IMG/VR virus record: IMGVR_UViG_3300030107_001603
Location: 1 to 64,000 of that record
DNA from: a virus
DNA length: 64,000 bases
Direction: 5' to 3' (one strand)
Positions 1 through 9,774 of the stretch are shown one piece after another; positions within the stretch are counted from its first letter, which is position 1, and each line of letters opens with the position of its first letter. The translations under genes and the position numbers were made by a program. A model generated the notes under the pieces. It was not told the DNA's origin. It saw nothing but the letters and a program-made list of their open reading frames with translations, and did not search any database.

Positions 1-2
1 GA

Positions 3-1877
3 GAAGAAGGTTTCTGGTTTATGAATAATGGTAAACCAACCTGGATAACCGGTACGCACTATATGTATTTACAATGGAGTAAGATTGATGTTGGGGCTCC
101 AGATTATAGAGAAGCTAATAGATTATTTTATATATTCTGGGAAGCTTGTAAGGCAGATAAAAGATGTTATGGAATGTGTTATCTTAAAAACAGACGTTCT
201 GGATTTTCTTTTATGTCATCAGCTGAAACAGTTAATCTAGCTACTATATCAAGTGATGCTAGATATGGTATACTATCTAAAAGTGGTGCTGACGCAAAGA
301 AAATGTTTACAGATAAGGTTGTTCCTATATCGATTAACTATCCTTTCTTTTTTAAACCAATACAAGACGGTATGGATAGACCTAAGTCTGAATTAGCGTA
401 TAGAGTACCAGCTAGTAAATTTACAAGAAAGAAGATCACAGAGAACGAACAACTCGAAGATATTAAAGGATTAGATACAACTATAGACTGGAAGAACACA
501 GGTGATAATAGTTACGATGGGGAAAAATTAAATCTATTGGTACATGATGAGAGTGGTAAATGGGAAAGACCTGATAATATATTAAATAACTGGAGAGTTA
601 CAAAAACATGTTTGAGGTTAGGTAGTAGAATAGTAGGGAAATGTATGATGGGATCAACATCTAACGCTCTAGACAAAGGTGGAGATAATTTTAAAAAACT
701 TTACAATGATTCAGACGTTACGCGACGAAATCGTAATGGACAGACAAAGTCTGGTTTATATTCTCTTTTTATCCCAATGGAATGGAACTACGAGGGATTT
801 ATTGACGAATACGGACAACCTGTATTTAATAACCCAGATTATGATGTGCTCGGACCAGATGGTGAATTAATAGATTATGGTATTATAGAGCATTGGGAAA
901 ATGAAGCTGAAGGATTAAAACAAGATCACGATGCTTTAAATGAGTTTTATAGACAATTCCCAAGAACCACAGAACATGCTTTTAGAGATGAAGCTAAAAA
1001 TAGTATATTTAATCTAGTTAAGATATACGAACAAGTAGATTATAATGAAGGTATAGGTAGTACAGCAAATATTACTACTGGAAATTTTCAATGGATAAAC
1101 GGAATTAAAGATACACAAGTAATGTTTTATCCCGATCCAAAAGGTAGATTTAATGTAAGTTGGGTTCCACCAAGTCATCTACAAAATAAAATTTTCCAAA
1201 AGAACGGAATAAAATATCCCGCAAATGAACATATGGGAGCTTTTGGATGTGATAGTTACGATATATCAGGAACGGTTGATGGAAGAGGGTCAAACGGAGC
1301 TTTACACGGTTTAACTAAATTTAGTATGGAAGACGCTCCTTCTAGTTCTTTCTTTTTAGAGTATATAGCTAGACCACAAACCGCTGAAATGTTTTTTGAA
1401 GATGTTTTGATGGCTTTAGTTTTTTACGGTATGCCGTTACTCGCAGAGAATAATAAACCTAGATTATTGTACTATTTAAGAAGAAGAGGTTATAGAGGAT
1501 ATTCAATGAACCGTCCTGATAAGGTTTGGAATAAATTATCTATAACAGAAAAAGAGATAGGTGGAATACCTAACTCTTCAGAAGATATAAAACAAGCTCA
1601 CGCTGCGGCTATTGAGATGTATATACAGCAACACGTAGGACATTTAGGAGATGGTAACTACGGTAATATATATTTTAATAAAACGCTTAATGATTGGAGT
1701 AGATTCGATATAACAAAGAGAACAAAGTTTGACGCATCTATAAGTTCTGGTCTTGCCATTATGGCTTGCAATAGACACTTATATGCTCCAAATGCAAATA
1801 TAGAAAAACCAAAATTAAACATAAATATTGCTAAATATTCAAATACTGGTGGTATGTCTAAATTAATTAAAAAATAA
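3..1877 (+). CDS. terL: Terminase large subunit, 5'-truncated by the window edge
   Basis: ATP-driven DNA-packaging motor and headful nuclease. The reading frame is open to the first base: codons before the first ATG at 21 read EEGFWF, so the real start is outside the window. Counting from that ATG, an atypical Walker A lies near residues 55-64 (KNRRSGFS), Walker B is LLVHDE with D176/E177, and a coupling-type stretch GSTSNALDKGG follows. The C-terminal nuclease half starts near GAFGCDSYD, an acidic strand typical of the RNase H-fold nuclease. The portal gene follows one base after the stop. The family resembles the terminases of Bacteroidetes podoviruses. Confidence 0.9.
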   Translation, partial: EEGFWFMNNGKPTWITGTHYMYLQWSKIDVGAPDYREANRLFYIFWEACKADKRCYGMCYLKNRRSGFSFMSSAETVNLATISSDARYGILSKSGADAKKMFTDKVVPISINYPFFFKPIQDGMDRPKSELAYRVPASKFTRKKITENEQLEDIKGLDTTIDWKNTGDNSYDGEKLNLLVHDESGKWERPDNILNNWRVTKTCLRLGSRIVGKCMMGSTSNALDKGGDNFKKLYNDSDVTRRNRNGQTKSGLYSLFIPMEWNYEGFIDEYGQPVFNNPDYDVLGPDGELIDYGIIEHWENEAEGLKQDHDALNEFYRQFPRTTEHAFRDEAKNSIFNLVKIYEQVDYNEGIGSTANITTGNFQWINGIKDTQVMFYPDPKGRFNVSWVPPSHLQNKIFQKNGIKYPANEHMGAFGCDSYDISGTVDGRGSNGALHGLTKFSMEDAPSSSFFLEYIARPQTAEMFFEDVLMALVFYGMPLLAENNKPRLLYYLRRRGYRGYSMNRPDKVWNKLSITEKEIGGIPNSSEDIKQAHAAAIEMYIQQHVGHLGDGNYGNIYFNKTLNDWSRFDITKRTKFDASISSGLAIMACNRHLYAPNANIEKPKLNINIAKYSNTGGMSKLIKK

Positions 1878-1878
1878 T

Positions 1879-4302
1879 ATGAGAGGTAATCATAATTTTC
1901 CAAGTCAAGTAGTTAGCGATAACGAAAAATCATCCTACGAATATGGATTGAAAATCGCTCGAGCTATAGAGGCTGAATGGTTTGATGGAGAAAACAACGG
2001 AGATAATAGATATTATAACTACGTAAATAATTTTCACAAATTAAGATTGTACGCTAGAGGTGAACAATCGATACAAAAATATAAAGATGAGTTATCGATA
2101 AACGGTGATTTATCTTATCTTAATTTAGATTGGAAACCTGTTCCAATAATACCTAAATTTGTAGATATAGTAGTAAATGGTATATCAGAAAGACAATATT
2201 CTATAAAAGCTTATTCTCAAGATCCATACGGAGTAGAGAAGAGAACTACTTACATGGAAAGTATATTAAGAGACATGAGAGCTAAGGAGTTTGATCAAAT
2301 GGCTAAAAATCTATTAAATGTAGATTTAAGAGAAAACAACGAAGAGAATATTCCAGAAACACAAGAGGAACTAGATTTACACATGTCTTTAAATTATAAG
2401 CAAGCTGTGGAAATAGCAGAAGAACAAGCTATAAACGTGTTATTAGAAGGTAATAAATATGATCTTACTAGAAAAAGATTAATATACGATTTAACAGTTT
2501 GTGGTATTGCCGCGTGTAAAACTACTTTTAATACCGCTGAAGGAGTAACAATAGAATACGTTGATCCAGCTAATATGGTTTATTCTTATACGGACTCACC
2601 TTATTTTGATGACTTATATTACGTGGGAGAAGTTAAGTCTATACCGATAAACGAATTGATAAAGCAATTTCCTAATATAACAGAATCTGAGTTAGAAGAT
2701 ATAACAAAAAACAATTATAAACACAACCATAGATTTGGAGCTAGAAATAGTCAAAAAGAAGATAAAAACAAAGTTGATGTTCTTTATTTTAATTACAAAA
2801 CATATACTCACGAGGTTTACAAAGTAAAAGAAACTTCTATTGGATTACAAAAGCTTATAGAAAAAGATGATAGCTTTAATCCTCCAACTGGAGAAGATCT
2901 AGCTTTTCAAAAATTAGGAAGAAAAATTGAATGTTTATACGAAGGAGCTTCAATATTAGGAACAAAGAAACTTATCAAATGGGAAAAGGCTAAAAACATG
3001 ATGCGTCCTAAGAGTGATTTTAACAAGGTAAACATGAATTACTCTATTGTAGCGCCTAGAATGTACGAGGGAAGAATAGAATCTTTAGTTGGTAGAATAA
3101 CAGGTTTTGCGGATATGATTCAACTAACCCATTTAAAACTTCAACAAGTAATGTCTAGAATGATTCCAGATGGAATTTATTTAGATGCTGATGGTTTAGC
3201 TGAGATTGATTTAGGTAATGGAACTAACTATAATCCACAAGAAGCATTAAATATGTTCTTTCAAACAGGTAGTATTATAGGTAGATCTATGACAGTTGAT
3301 GGTGTTGGTAATCCAGGTAAAATACCTATTCAAGAAATACAATCAGGTGGTGGAGCTAAAATGCAGGGTTTAATACAGACGTATAATTATTACCTACAAA
3401 TGATAAGAGATACGACGGGATTAAACGAAGCTACGGACGCTAGTACTCCAGATCCAAAAGCTTTAGTTGGAGTTCAGAAATTAGCTGCAGCAAATTCCAA
3501 TACAGCTACGAGACACATACTACAAGGAGGAGCTTTTTTAACACAAAGTATATGCGAACAACTAACATTGAGGATATCAGACATATTAGAATATTCTCCA
3601 ACAGCAAACGCATTTGTACAAGCTATTGGATCTCACAATGTGGCAACTCTTCAAGAAATGAACAATTTACATTTATATGATTTTGGTATATTCTTAGAGT
3701 TAGCTCCAGACGAAGAAGAAAAACAATTATTAGAAAATAATATACAAACTGCTCTTTCTCAACAAACAATAGATTTAGAAGATATTATTGATTTGAGAGA
3801 GATTAAAAATATAAAACTAGCAAACCAACTTCTTAAAATTAGAAGAAAAAAGAAGATGCAAAAAGACCAGCAGATGCAACAAGAGAATATGCAGGCACAA
3901 GCAGAAGCTAATGCCCAACAAACTCAAGCGGCTGCTCAAGCTGAAATAGAGAAAGCTCAAGCTGCTTTACAGAATGAAATACAATTAGAAACACAAAAAG
4001 GAGAGATTAAAAAAGGTACATTACACGCAGAAGCAGAAGTTAAAAAAGCCTTGATGGATCACGAATTTGAACTAAACATGAGGATGAAGCAGATGGAATT
4101 GGAGCTAATGAAAGAGAGGGACGTAGCTAAAGAGGTTGTAAAAGATGAAAAAGAAACAAGAAATTTAAATACTAAAAACCGACACGAATCAAGGATGGAA
4201 GACAAGAAAGCGGCTAATGTCATGAAGACTAAAGGATTTGAATCTTCTGGAAATGATGTTATCGGTGGTGGAATGCGATTAGGAGCATTTGAACCTAGTT
4301 AG
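1879..4302 (+). CDS. Portal protein
   Basis: Dodecameric portal at the capsid vertex through which DNA is packaged and ejected. Assignment rests on position (terminase, this gene, scaffold, capsid), length (807 aa) and a mixed alpha/beta body with a long charged, Gln-rich coiled-coil C-terminus from about residue 640. Similar Q/A/E-rich tails occur in large P22-like portals. Residues after GRSMTVDGVGNPG resemble the crown-proximal part of such portals. The start ATG lies one base after the terminase stop, so the two are probably translationally coupled. I see no catalytic motif, as expected. Confidence 0.85.
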   Translation: MRGNHNFPSQVVSDNEKSSYEYGLKIARAIEAEWFDGENNGDNRYYNYVNNFHKLRLYARGEQSIQKYKDELSINGDLSYLNLDWKPVPIIPKFVDIVVNGISERQYSIKAYSQDPYGVEKRTTYMESILRDMRAKEFDQMAKNLLNVDLRENNEENIPETQEELDLHMSLNYKQAVEIAEEQAINVLLEGNKYDLTRKRLIYDLTVCGIAACKTTFNTAEGVTIEYVDPANMVYSYTDSPYFDDLYYVGEVKSIPINELIKQFPNITESELEDITKNNYKHNHRFGARNSQKEDKNKVDVLYFNYKTYTHEVYKVKETSIGLQKLIEKDDSFNPPTGEDLAFQKLGRKIECLYEGASILGTKKLIKWEKAKNMMRPKSDFNKVNMNYSIVAPRMYEGRIESLVGRITGFADMIQLTHLKLQQVMSRMIPDGIYLDADGLAEIDLGNGTNYNPQEALNMFFQTGSIIGRSMTVDGVGNPGKIPIQEIQSGGGAKMQGLIQTYNYYLQMIRDTTGLNEATDASTPDPKALVGVQKLAAANSNTATRHILQGGAFLTQSICEQLTLRISDILEYSPTANAFVQAIGSHNVATLQEMNNLHLYDFGIFLELAPDEEEKQLLENNIQTALSQQTIDLEDIIDLREIKNIKLANQLLKIRRKKKMQKDQQMQQENMQAQAEANAQQTQAAAQAEIEKAQAALQNEIQLETQKGEIKKGTLHAEAEVKKALMDHEFELNMRMKQMELELMKERDVAKEVVKDEKETRNLNTKNRHESRMEDKKAANVMKTKGFESSGNDVIGGGMRLGAFEPS

Positions 4303-4333
4303 AACAAATTATTAATTATTATTATATTATATT

Positions 4334-5491
4334 ATGGCAAAAAAGAAAAAAGAAGAAGTAGTCGAAAAGACTCCTGAAAAACCAACGGTAGACGAAACTG
4401 TTGAAAAATTAAAGATTAAAAAACCTAAAAAATTTGAGCAAGTTGACGATACTATTAAAGTAGATTTATCTAAACCTGTAGAAAAAACAGATGATGTAAT
4501 TAAAGTAGACTTATCTAAACCTGTAGAAGAATCTAAACCTGTAGAAGAGCCAGTTGAAGCTCTTGTAATGGAAGAGATTAAGGAAGAAGAAAACTCAGAG
4601 GTAAAAGAAGTAGTAAAAGCTGTTGAAGAGAAAATAGTAGAATCAATTGAAAAAGATACTAAACTACCTGAAAATATTCAAAAGTTAATGAATTTTATGG
4701 ATGAAACTGGTGGTGATCTAAAAGACTATATTGATCTAAATAGAGATTATTCAGAAATGGATAACCAAACTTTACTTAGAGAATATTATAAAAAAACAAA
4801 ACCCCATTTACAATCAGACGAAATTGATTTTTTAATGGAAGATCAGTTTTCGTTTGACGAAGAAGTAGATGAGGAAAGAGATATTAAAAGAAAAAAACTA
4901 GCGTTAAAAGAGCAAGTTGCCAACGCTAAATCTCAATTGGAAGAGTATAAATCCAAATATTATGAAGATATCAAAGCTGGGTCAAAATTGACCACGCAAC
5001 AACAAAAAGCTATAGATTTCTTCAATAGATACAACAAGGAATCTGAAGAAACAAAAAAGATTCATTCGCAGGCGAAAGATAGATTTATAAACAAGACAAA
5101 CGAAGTTTTTAACGACGAATTCAAAGGTTTTGAATACAACGTAGGAGACAAGAAATATAGACTTAATGTCAAAGATATAAATCAGGTTAAAGAAAACCAA
5201 AGCGATATTAACAACTTTGTCAAGAAGTTCTTGAACGAAGAAAACCAAATGGAAGACGCTAGAGGTTATCATAGATCAATGTTCACTGCTAATAATCCAG
5301 ATGTTATCGCCAAGCATTTCTATGAACAAGGAAAAGCTGATGCTTTAAAAGAAAGTATGGCCAAATCTAAAAATATCGATATGTCTCCTAGACAATCTCA
5401 TGGAGATACTATAGATACAGGAGGGTTAAAGTTCAAGGTGCTAAATGATGATACTTCAGGTTACAAATTTAAAATTAAAAAGAAAAATTAA
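4334..5491 (+). CDS. Scaffolding-type protein
   Basis: Probable internal scaffold for prohead assembly: it lies directly before the major capsid gene, is highly charged, and is predicted largely helical/coiled-coil (about residues 170-240). The N-terminus is Lys-rich (MAKKKKEEV), then comes an imperfect tandem repeat (IKVDLSKPVE, twice) and further SKPVEE units. The C-terminus carries two FKV/FKI-type basic motifs (GGLKFKV and YKFKIKKKN). The start is preceded by an A/T-only leader with no Shine-Dalgarno site. Function is from context and composition, not from a catalytic signature. Confidence 0.7.
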   Translation: MAKKKKEEVVEKTPEKPTVDETVEKLKIKKPKKFEQVDDTIKVDLSKPVEKTDDVIKVDLSKPVEESKPVEEPVEALVMEEIKEEENSEVKEVVKAVEEKIVESIEKDTKLPENIQKLMNFMDETGGDLKDYIDLNRDYSEMDNQTLLREYYKKTKPHLQSDEIDFLMEDQFSFDEEVDEERDIKRKKLALKEQVANAKSQLEEYKSKYYEDIKAGSKLTTQQQKAIDFFNRYNKESEETKKIHSQAKDRFINKTNEVFNDEFKGFEYNVGDKKYRLNVKDINQVKENQSDINNFVKKFLNEENQMEDARGYHRSMFTANNPDVIAKHFYEQGKADALKESMAKSKNIDMSPRQSHGDTIDTGGLKFKVLNDDTSGYKFKIKKKN

Positions 5492-5512
5492 CAATTTAAA
5501 AATTAAAAAATT

Positions 5513-6970
5513 ATGGCAATTACAAGTGCAACGGGGATAGATGCTGCTCCTCGTAAACAAACGTTGCAATCTAACTACGTAGACTTTTTAACAAGTGCTA
5601 CTGAAGGATGGGCGCAACAATACTTACCAGATCTTATGGAAAAAGAAGCTGAGATTTATGGTAAGAGAACAATTTCTGGTTTCTTAGCTCAAGTAGGAGC
5701 TGAAGAAGCTTCTTCTTCTGATAGAGTAGTATGGTCAGAACAAGGTAGATTACACTTATGTTACACTGCAACTAACGAAGATGTTTCTGCAAACGTATTT
5801 ACAATTGTAAATGATATTGATGGAAACTCAGTTGGAGCTGACCACGGTATTAGAGTTGGTGACGTTGTATTAGTATCTAACGCTTCATTAACTTTAAGAG
5901 GTTATGTATCTGTTAGAACTGGTGGTGCTGCTACAGTAACTATTTTACCTTACGCAAATGACGATTTTGATAACGCTGGTTTCTCTGATTCAGCTGGTAC
6001 TGGAGCATATAGAATCCTAGTTGTTGGATCTGAATTTGGAAAAGGTACTGATGCTAGATCTTCTGCTAACGAGCCAAAATTCAAATCTTACCAAAACAAA
6101 CACATCATCATGAAAGATTACTACGAAGTATCTGGATCTGATGCGTCTGCTATTGGTTGGGTTGAAATTTCTGGAGAAGAAGGTCAAAACGGTTACCTAT
6201 GGTATTTAAAAGCCGAAGGTGATACTAGAGCTAGATTTGCTGATTACTTAGAAATGACTATGTTAGAATCTGAGCATGCTGTAGCTGCTTCTACTATTGA
6301 GAACGCAACAGGTGGTTTAGGTTTATCTGCTTCTACTACTGGTATTGACGCTGGTACAGAAGGTTTATTCAAAGCTATTACTTCTAGAGGTCACCAAACT
6401 ACCGGTGTTACTGGTGTTAATGCTGCTACTGATTTAGCTGAATTTGATGCTATCTTAGCTGTGTTTGATCAAAACGGTGCGATTGAAGAAAACATGATGT
6501 TCGTAAACAGAGCTACTTCGTTAGCTATGGATGATATGTTAGCTTCTATGAATTCTTACGGAGCTGGAGGTACTTCTTACGGAGTATTCGACAACGAAGA
6601 AGACATGGCGCTTAACTTAGGTTTCTCTGGATTCAGAAGAGGTTCTTATGACTTCTACAAATCTGATTTCAAATACTTAAATGACAAAGGTACAAGAGGA
6701 GGTTTAAATGATACTGTTACAAATATTAGAGGTGTCGTTATCCCAGCTGGTGTATCTTCAGTTTATGATGAGCAGTTAGGAAAGAATCTTAAGAGACCTT
6801 TCTTACACGTGAGATACAGACAATCTGAAACTGAGTCTAGAAAAATGAAGACTTGGGTTACAGGTTCGGTAGGTGCTAAAACTTCTGGAAAAGATACAAT
6901 GGAAGTTCACTACTTATCTGAGAGATGTTTAATCACTCAAGGTGCTAATAACTTCATGTTAATGAACTAA
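5513..6970 (+). CDS. Major capsid protein
   Basis: 485-residue HK97-type major capsid candidate. It is in the canonical place after the scaffold, and its codon use is visibly more uniform than that of its neighbours (GCT, GGT, TCT, GAA, TTC), which suggests strong expression. The sequence is rich in Ala/Gly/Thr with few Cys. It contains an N-terminal helix region (SNYVDFLTSATEGWAQQYL), a central E-loop-like segment and a C-terminal FLHVRYRQSETES stretch. An intrinsic terminator follows directly, so the capsid transcript can be ended separately from the tail genes. No maturation protease was recognised nearby. Confidence 0.85.
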   Translation: MAITSATGIDAAPRKQTLQSNYVDFLTSATEGWAQQYLPDLMEKEAEIYGKRTISGFLAQVGAEEASSSDRVVWSEQGRLHLCYTATNEDVSANVFTIVNDIDGNSVGADHGIRVGDVVLVSNASLTLRGYVSVRTGGAATVTILPYANDDFDNAGFSDSAGTGAYRILVVGSEFGKGTDARSSANEPKFKSYQNKHIIMKDYYEVSGSDASAIGWVEISGEEGQNGYLWYLKAEGDTRARFADYLEMTMLESEHAVAASTIENATGGLGLSASTTGIDAGTEGLFKAITSRGHQTTGVTGVNAATDLAEFDAILAVFDQNGAIEENMMFVNRATSLAMDDMLASMNSYGAGGTSYGVFDNEEDMALNLGFSGFRRGSYDFYKSDFKYLNDKGTRGGLNDTVTNIRGVVIPAGVSSVYDEQLGKNLKRPFLHVRYRQSETESRKMKTWVTGSVGAKTSGKDTMEVHYLSERCLITQGANNFMLMN

Positions 6971-6984
6971 GCATTTATATTTAA

Positions 6985-7029
6985 AAGAGGGGACGGCATA
7001 CAAGTAAACGTTCTCCGTCCCTTCTTTTT
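6985..7029 (+). terminator. Intrinsic terminator after the capsid gene
   Basis: Left arm AAGAGGGGACGG (6985-6996) pairs with right arm CCGTCCCTTCTT (7015-7026) through 12 positions with one G-U pair. The loop is 18 nt and a T-rich run follows. It sits 14 bases past the capsid stop codon. Confidence 0.85.
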
Positions 7030-7058
7030 ATTTTATTAATTTTATTATATATTATATT

Positions 7059-7892
7059 ATGGCAAAAAAGAAGAAAATAGAGGTTGAAGAACCTCAAGTT
7101 ACAGAGACAGTTGTAGAGACTGCTCCGGTTGTAGAGCAACCAAAAAAAGAATTAAGTACTAACCTAGAAGAGGGTTGGGAAATTAAAGATAGAATGTACT
7201 ATCTAAAGAATAATAGAACACCTTTAACTTATTTAATAAGAGGTAGTAATATACATTATTTTGATGAACAAAAGGGATATGAAAGAGAATTAAAATATAC
7301 TTCAAATCAAAGAACTTGTTTCGTAGATGAAATGAAAGGAGATCAAAGATTAGCACATATTATTTTTGAAAACGGATCTTTATTTGTTCCTAAAAACAAA
7401 ACAGTTTTACAAAAATTATTATCACTTTATCATCCTCATAGAGATAAGTTGTTTGAAGAATATAAACCAGCTAAAAAAGCTGCTAGTCAAATCGATTATT
7501 TAGAAATGGAAATAGAAGCACTAAACGCTGCTAGAGACATGGATATAGATATGGCAGAAGCTATTATGCGAGTAGAGAAAGGTTCTGAGGTATCTAAGAT
7601 GAGTTCTAAGGAACTTAGAAGAGATTTATTACTATACGCTAGAAGAAATCCTTTATTGTTCTTAGAATTAGTTACTGATGAAAATGTAATGCTTAGAAAC
7701 TTCGGTATAAAAGCTACTGAAGCTGGCGTTATAAAACTATCACAAGACCAAAGAACATTTATGTGGGGTTCTAATGATAGAAAGTTAATGACAGTTCCTT
7801 TCGAGGAGCACCCATACTCAGCTTTAGCTGCTTGGTTTAAAACTGATGAAGGTATGGAAATATATGCAAATATAGAAAAAAGATTAAATTAA
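7059..7892 (+). CDS. Head-proximal protein of unknown function
   Basis: 277 aa, not assigned to a known family by sight. It starts MAKKKKIEVEEPQ, nearly the same opening as the scaffold gene two genes upstream, which suggests a shared N-terminal tag or common descent. An acidic linker is followed by a compact domain (about residues 35-130: EGWEIKDRMYYLKNN, TYLIRGSN) and a helical C-terminal half with SSKELRRDLLLYARRNP and LFLELVTDEN. Its place between capsid and connector genes points to a head-completion or core role. That is inference. Confidence 0.6.
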   Translation: MAKKKKIEVEEPQVTETVVETAPVVEQPKKELSTNLEEGWEIKDRMYYLKNNRTPLTYLIRGSNIHYFDEQKGYERELKYTSNQRTCFVDEMKGDQRLAHIIFENGSLFVPKNKTVLQKLLSLYHPHRDKLFEEYKPAKKAASQIDYLEMEIEALNAARDMDIDMAEAIMRVEKGSEVSKMSSKELRRDLLLYARRNPLLFLELVTDENVMLRNFGIKATEAGVIKLSQDQRTFMWGSNDRKLMTVPFEEHPYSALAAWFKTDEGMEIYANIEKRLN

Positions 7893-7899
7893 TCTAACT

Positions 7900-7936
7900 G
7901 TAGTGGCGGTCGCCCTACGGGGCGATCGTAAACTAC
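7900..7936 (+). other. UACG-tetraloop hairpin between virion genes
   Basis: GGTCGCCC (7908-7915) pairs with GGGCGATC (7920-7927) across loop TACG. The UNCG class closed by C-G is exceptionally stable. Outer arms GTAGT/ACTAC add five pairs. No T-run follows, so a transcript stabiliser or processing point is as likely as a terminator. Confidence 0.6.
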
Positions 7937-7952
7937 AAATTAAAAAGAAATT

Positions 7953-8630
7953 ATGGTAAACGTAGATACAGTATATCAAAGAGTTTTAGCAATAGCTAAT
8001 AAAGAACAAAGAGGTTATATAACTCCTTTAGAATTTAATCTACTAGCTAATCAAGCTCAATTAGAAATATTTGAAAATTATTTCATAGAGTTAAACCAAG
8101 CTTTAACTGTACCAGGTAATGAAAGCGAATACTCTGATATTATAAAAACGTTAAATGAAAAAATAAGTTTATTTAAAACGCGAGCGAATTTGACTAAGTC
8201 TGGTTCGTTTTTCTTGTATCCATCAGATATGTATAAATTAGGAACGCTTTGGTCTGCACAAGCTGGTTTACTAGAAGATGGCGTAGAGGTTCAAGAGATT
8301 AATGAAGATGAGTTATTAGATTATTACAAATCACCTTTAACAACTCCAAATAGATCTCGACCATTATACATACGAAGAACAGAGAATATTAGAATAATAT
8401 CTAATCCAAGTATTACTGGTGGAGTTTCTTGTAGTTATACTAAAAAACCAGCTAAAGCAGAATGGGGATACATTGTGGTAAATGAACAAGCTTTATACAA
8501 CGCTTCAGCTTCAACTGATTTTGAGTTACATGTTTCTGAAGAGACTAATTTAGTTATGAAGATATTGGGATTAGCCGGTATAGTTATACAGAGACAAGAG
8601 TTAATGGCATTAGGACAACAACAAGCATAA
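7953..8630 (+). CDS. Head-to-tail connector candidate
   Basis: 225 aa. The N-terminal pattern VYQRVLAIANKEQRGYITP, then FNLLANQAQLEIFENYF, is one I associate with a conserved neck-region protein of marine Bacteroidetes phages. The remainder is mixed beta, and the C-terminus is Gln-rich. It sits between the head genes and a second connector-like gene, with 10 bases to the next start. It probably forms a ring on the portal. The exact ring (adaptor or stopper) cannot be told from sequence alone. Confidence 0.6.
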   Translation: MVNVDTVYQRVLAIANKEQRGYITPLEFNLLANQAQLEIFENYFIELNQALTVPGNESEYSDIIKTLNEKISLFKTRANLTKSGSFFLYPSDMYKLGTLWSAQAGLLEDGVEVQEINEDELLDYYKSPLTTPNRSRPLYIRRTENIRIISNPSITGGVSCSYTKKPAKAEWGYIVVNEQALYNASASTDFELHVSEETNLVMKILGLAGIVIQRQELMALGQQQA

Positions 8631-8640
8631 AAATAAATAA

Positions 8641-9771
8641 ATGGGATTATTAAAAGAAACAGAATATAGTTACTACAACGGTAATGATTTTGGAGGATAT
8701 CAATTTATATCGCTAGATCATATAATAAACAACTTTATGATAGCTTATGTTGGTGAAGGAAAAATTATACCTAAAATAAAAAGAACAGACGTAGCTTTTC
8801 ACGCGCAGAGAGCAATACAAGAATTAAGTTACGACACATTCAGATCGAACAAGTCTCAAGAAATAGAAGTACCACCATCGCTCACGATGACATTACCACA
8901 AGATTACGTTAACTATGTTAAAATAGTTTGGATTGATGGTTCTGGTATGGAACACGTTATGTATCCAGCTACTAAAACATCTAACCCAAGAGCTATAAAG
9001 CAAAACGCAGATGGTAGTTATGTTTTTAACAATGACACTACGTTAGCTGAACAAACCTCTCCAAACTCAACGTCTGAAACACATGAGACACAATCGTTCA
9101 CTACTAATACTATTTCTTTAAACGATAGTGATGGAAATATAGTAGCTGATATATCAACAGTGCTTTCTATAGGCATGGAAATGCACGGTACAGATTCTAA
9201 CGGTAACGACATTCCTCCTGGAACATATATAACAGGTTTTCATACCACGGCTTTACAAGTAGCGCATATTAACCAAGATATACCAGTTGGAACTTATGAT
9301 GTTATTTATACTAAAGGAGCTAGTTCAAATACTTGGGAAAATTATAGGTCAGGTACTCCACATGAAAATCAAGATGATTATATAGACGATACTTATTGGC
9401 CTAATTTAGGAGGTAGAATAGGATTAGATCCAACACGTGCTCAAAGTAACGGATCTTTTTTTATAGACGAAATGAAAGGAAAAATCCATTTTAGCTCTAA
9501 TGTTTCGGGAAATACTGTGATATTAAAATATATAAGCGATGGATTAGGAACAGATGGAGAGATGATAGTTCATAAATTTGCTGAAGAAGCTATGTACAAA
9601 TGTATAGCATACGCTATATTATCTACAACAATAGCTGGACAAGCTTTAGCCCCAAGTTTTCAACAACAAAAATCTGCCGCTGTAAGAACTGCGAAATTAA
9701 GATTATCAAACTTAAAAATAGAAGAGCTTACACAAATAATGAGAGGTAAATCGAAGTTTATAAAACATTAG
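8641..9771 (+). CDS. Second connector/neck structural protein
   Basis: 376 aa. The N-terminal domain contains AFHAQRAIQELSYDTF and PPSLTMTLPQDYVNYVKIVW, a pattern seen in neck or tail-adaptor proteins of marine podoviruses. A Thr/Ser/Asn-rich insertion (about residues 115-235) separates it from a C-terminal helical part ending MRGKSKFIKH. The insertion may be an exposed decoration domain. It starts 10 bases after the previous gene and ends 3 bases before the tail hub. Function is inferred from order and motif. Confidence 0.6.
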   Translation: MGLLKETEYSYYNGNDFGGYQFISLDHIINNFMIAYVGEGKIIPKIKRTDVAFHAQRAIQELSYDTFRSNKSQEIEVPPSLTMTLPQDYVNYVKIVWIDGSGMEHVMYPATKTSNPRAIKQNADGSYVFNNDTTLAEQTSPNSTSETHETQSFTTNTISLNDSDGNIVADISTVLSIGMEMHGTDSNGNDIPPGTYITGFHTTALQVAHINQDIPVGTYDVIYTKGASSNTWENYRSGTPHENQDDYIDDTYWPNLGGRIGLDPTRAQSNGSFFIDEMKGKIHFSSNVSGNTVILKYISDGLGTDGEMIVHKFAEEAMYKCIAYAILSTTIAGQALAPSFQQQKSAAVRTAKLRLSNLKIEELTQIMRGKSKFIKH

Positions 9772-9774
9772 AAC

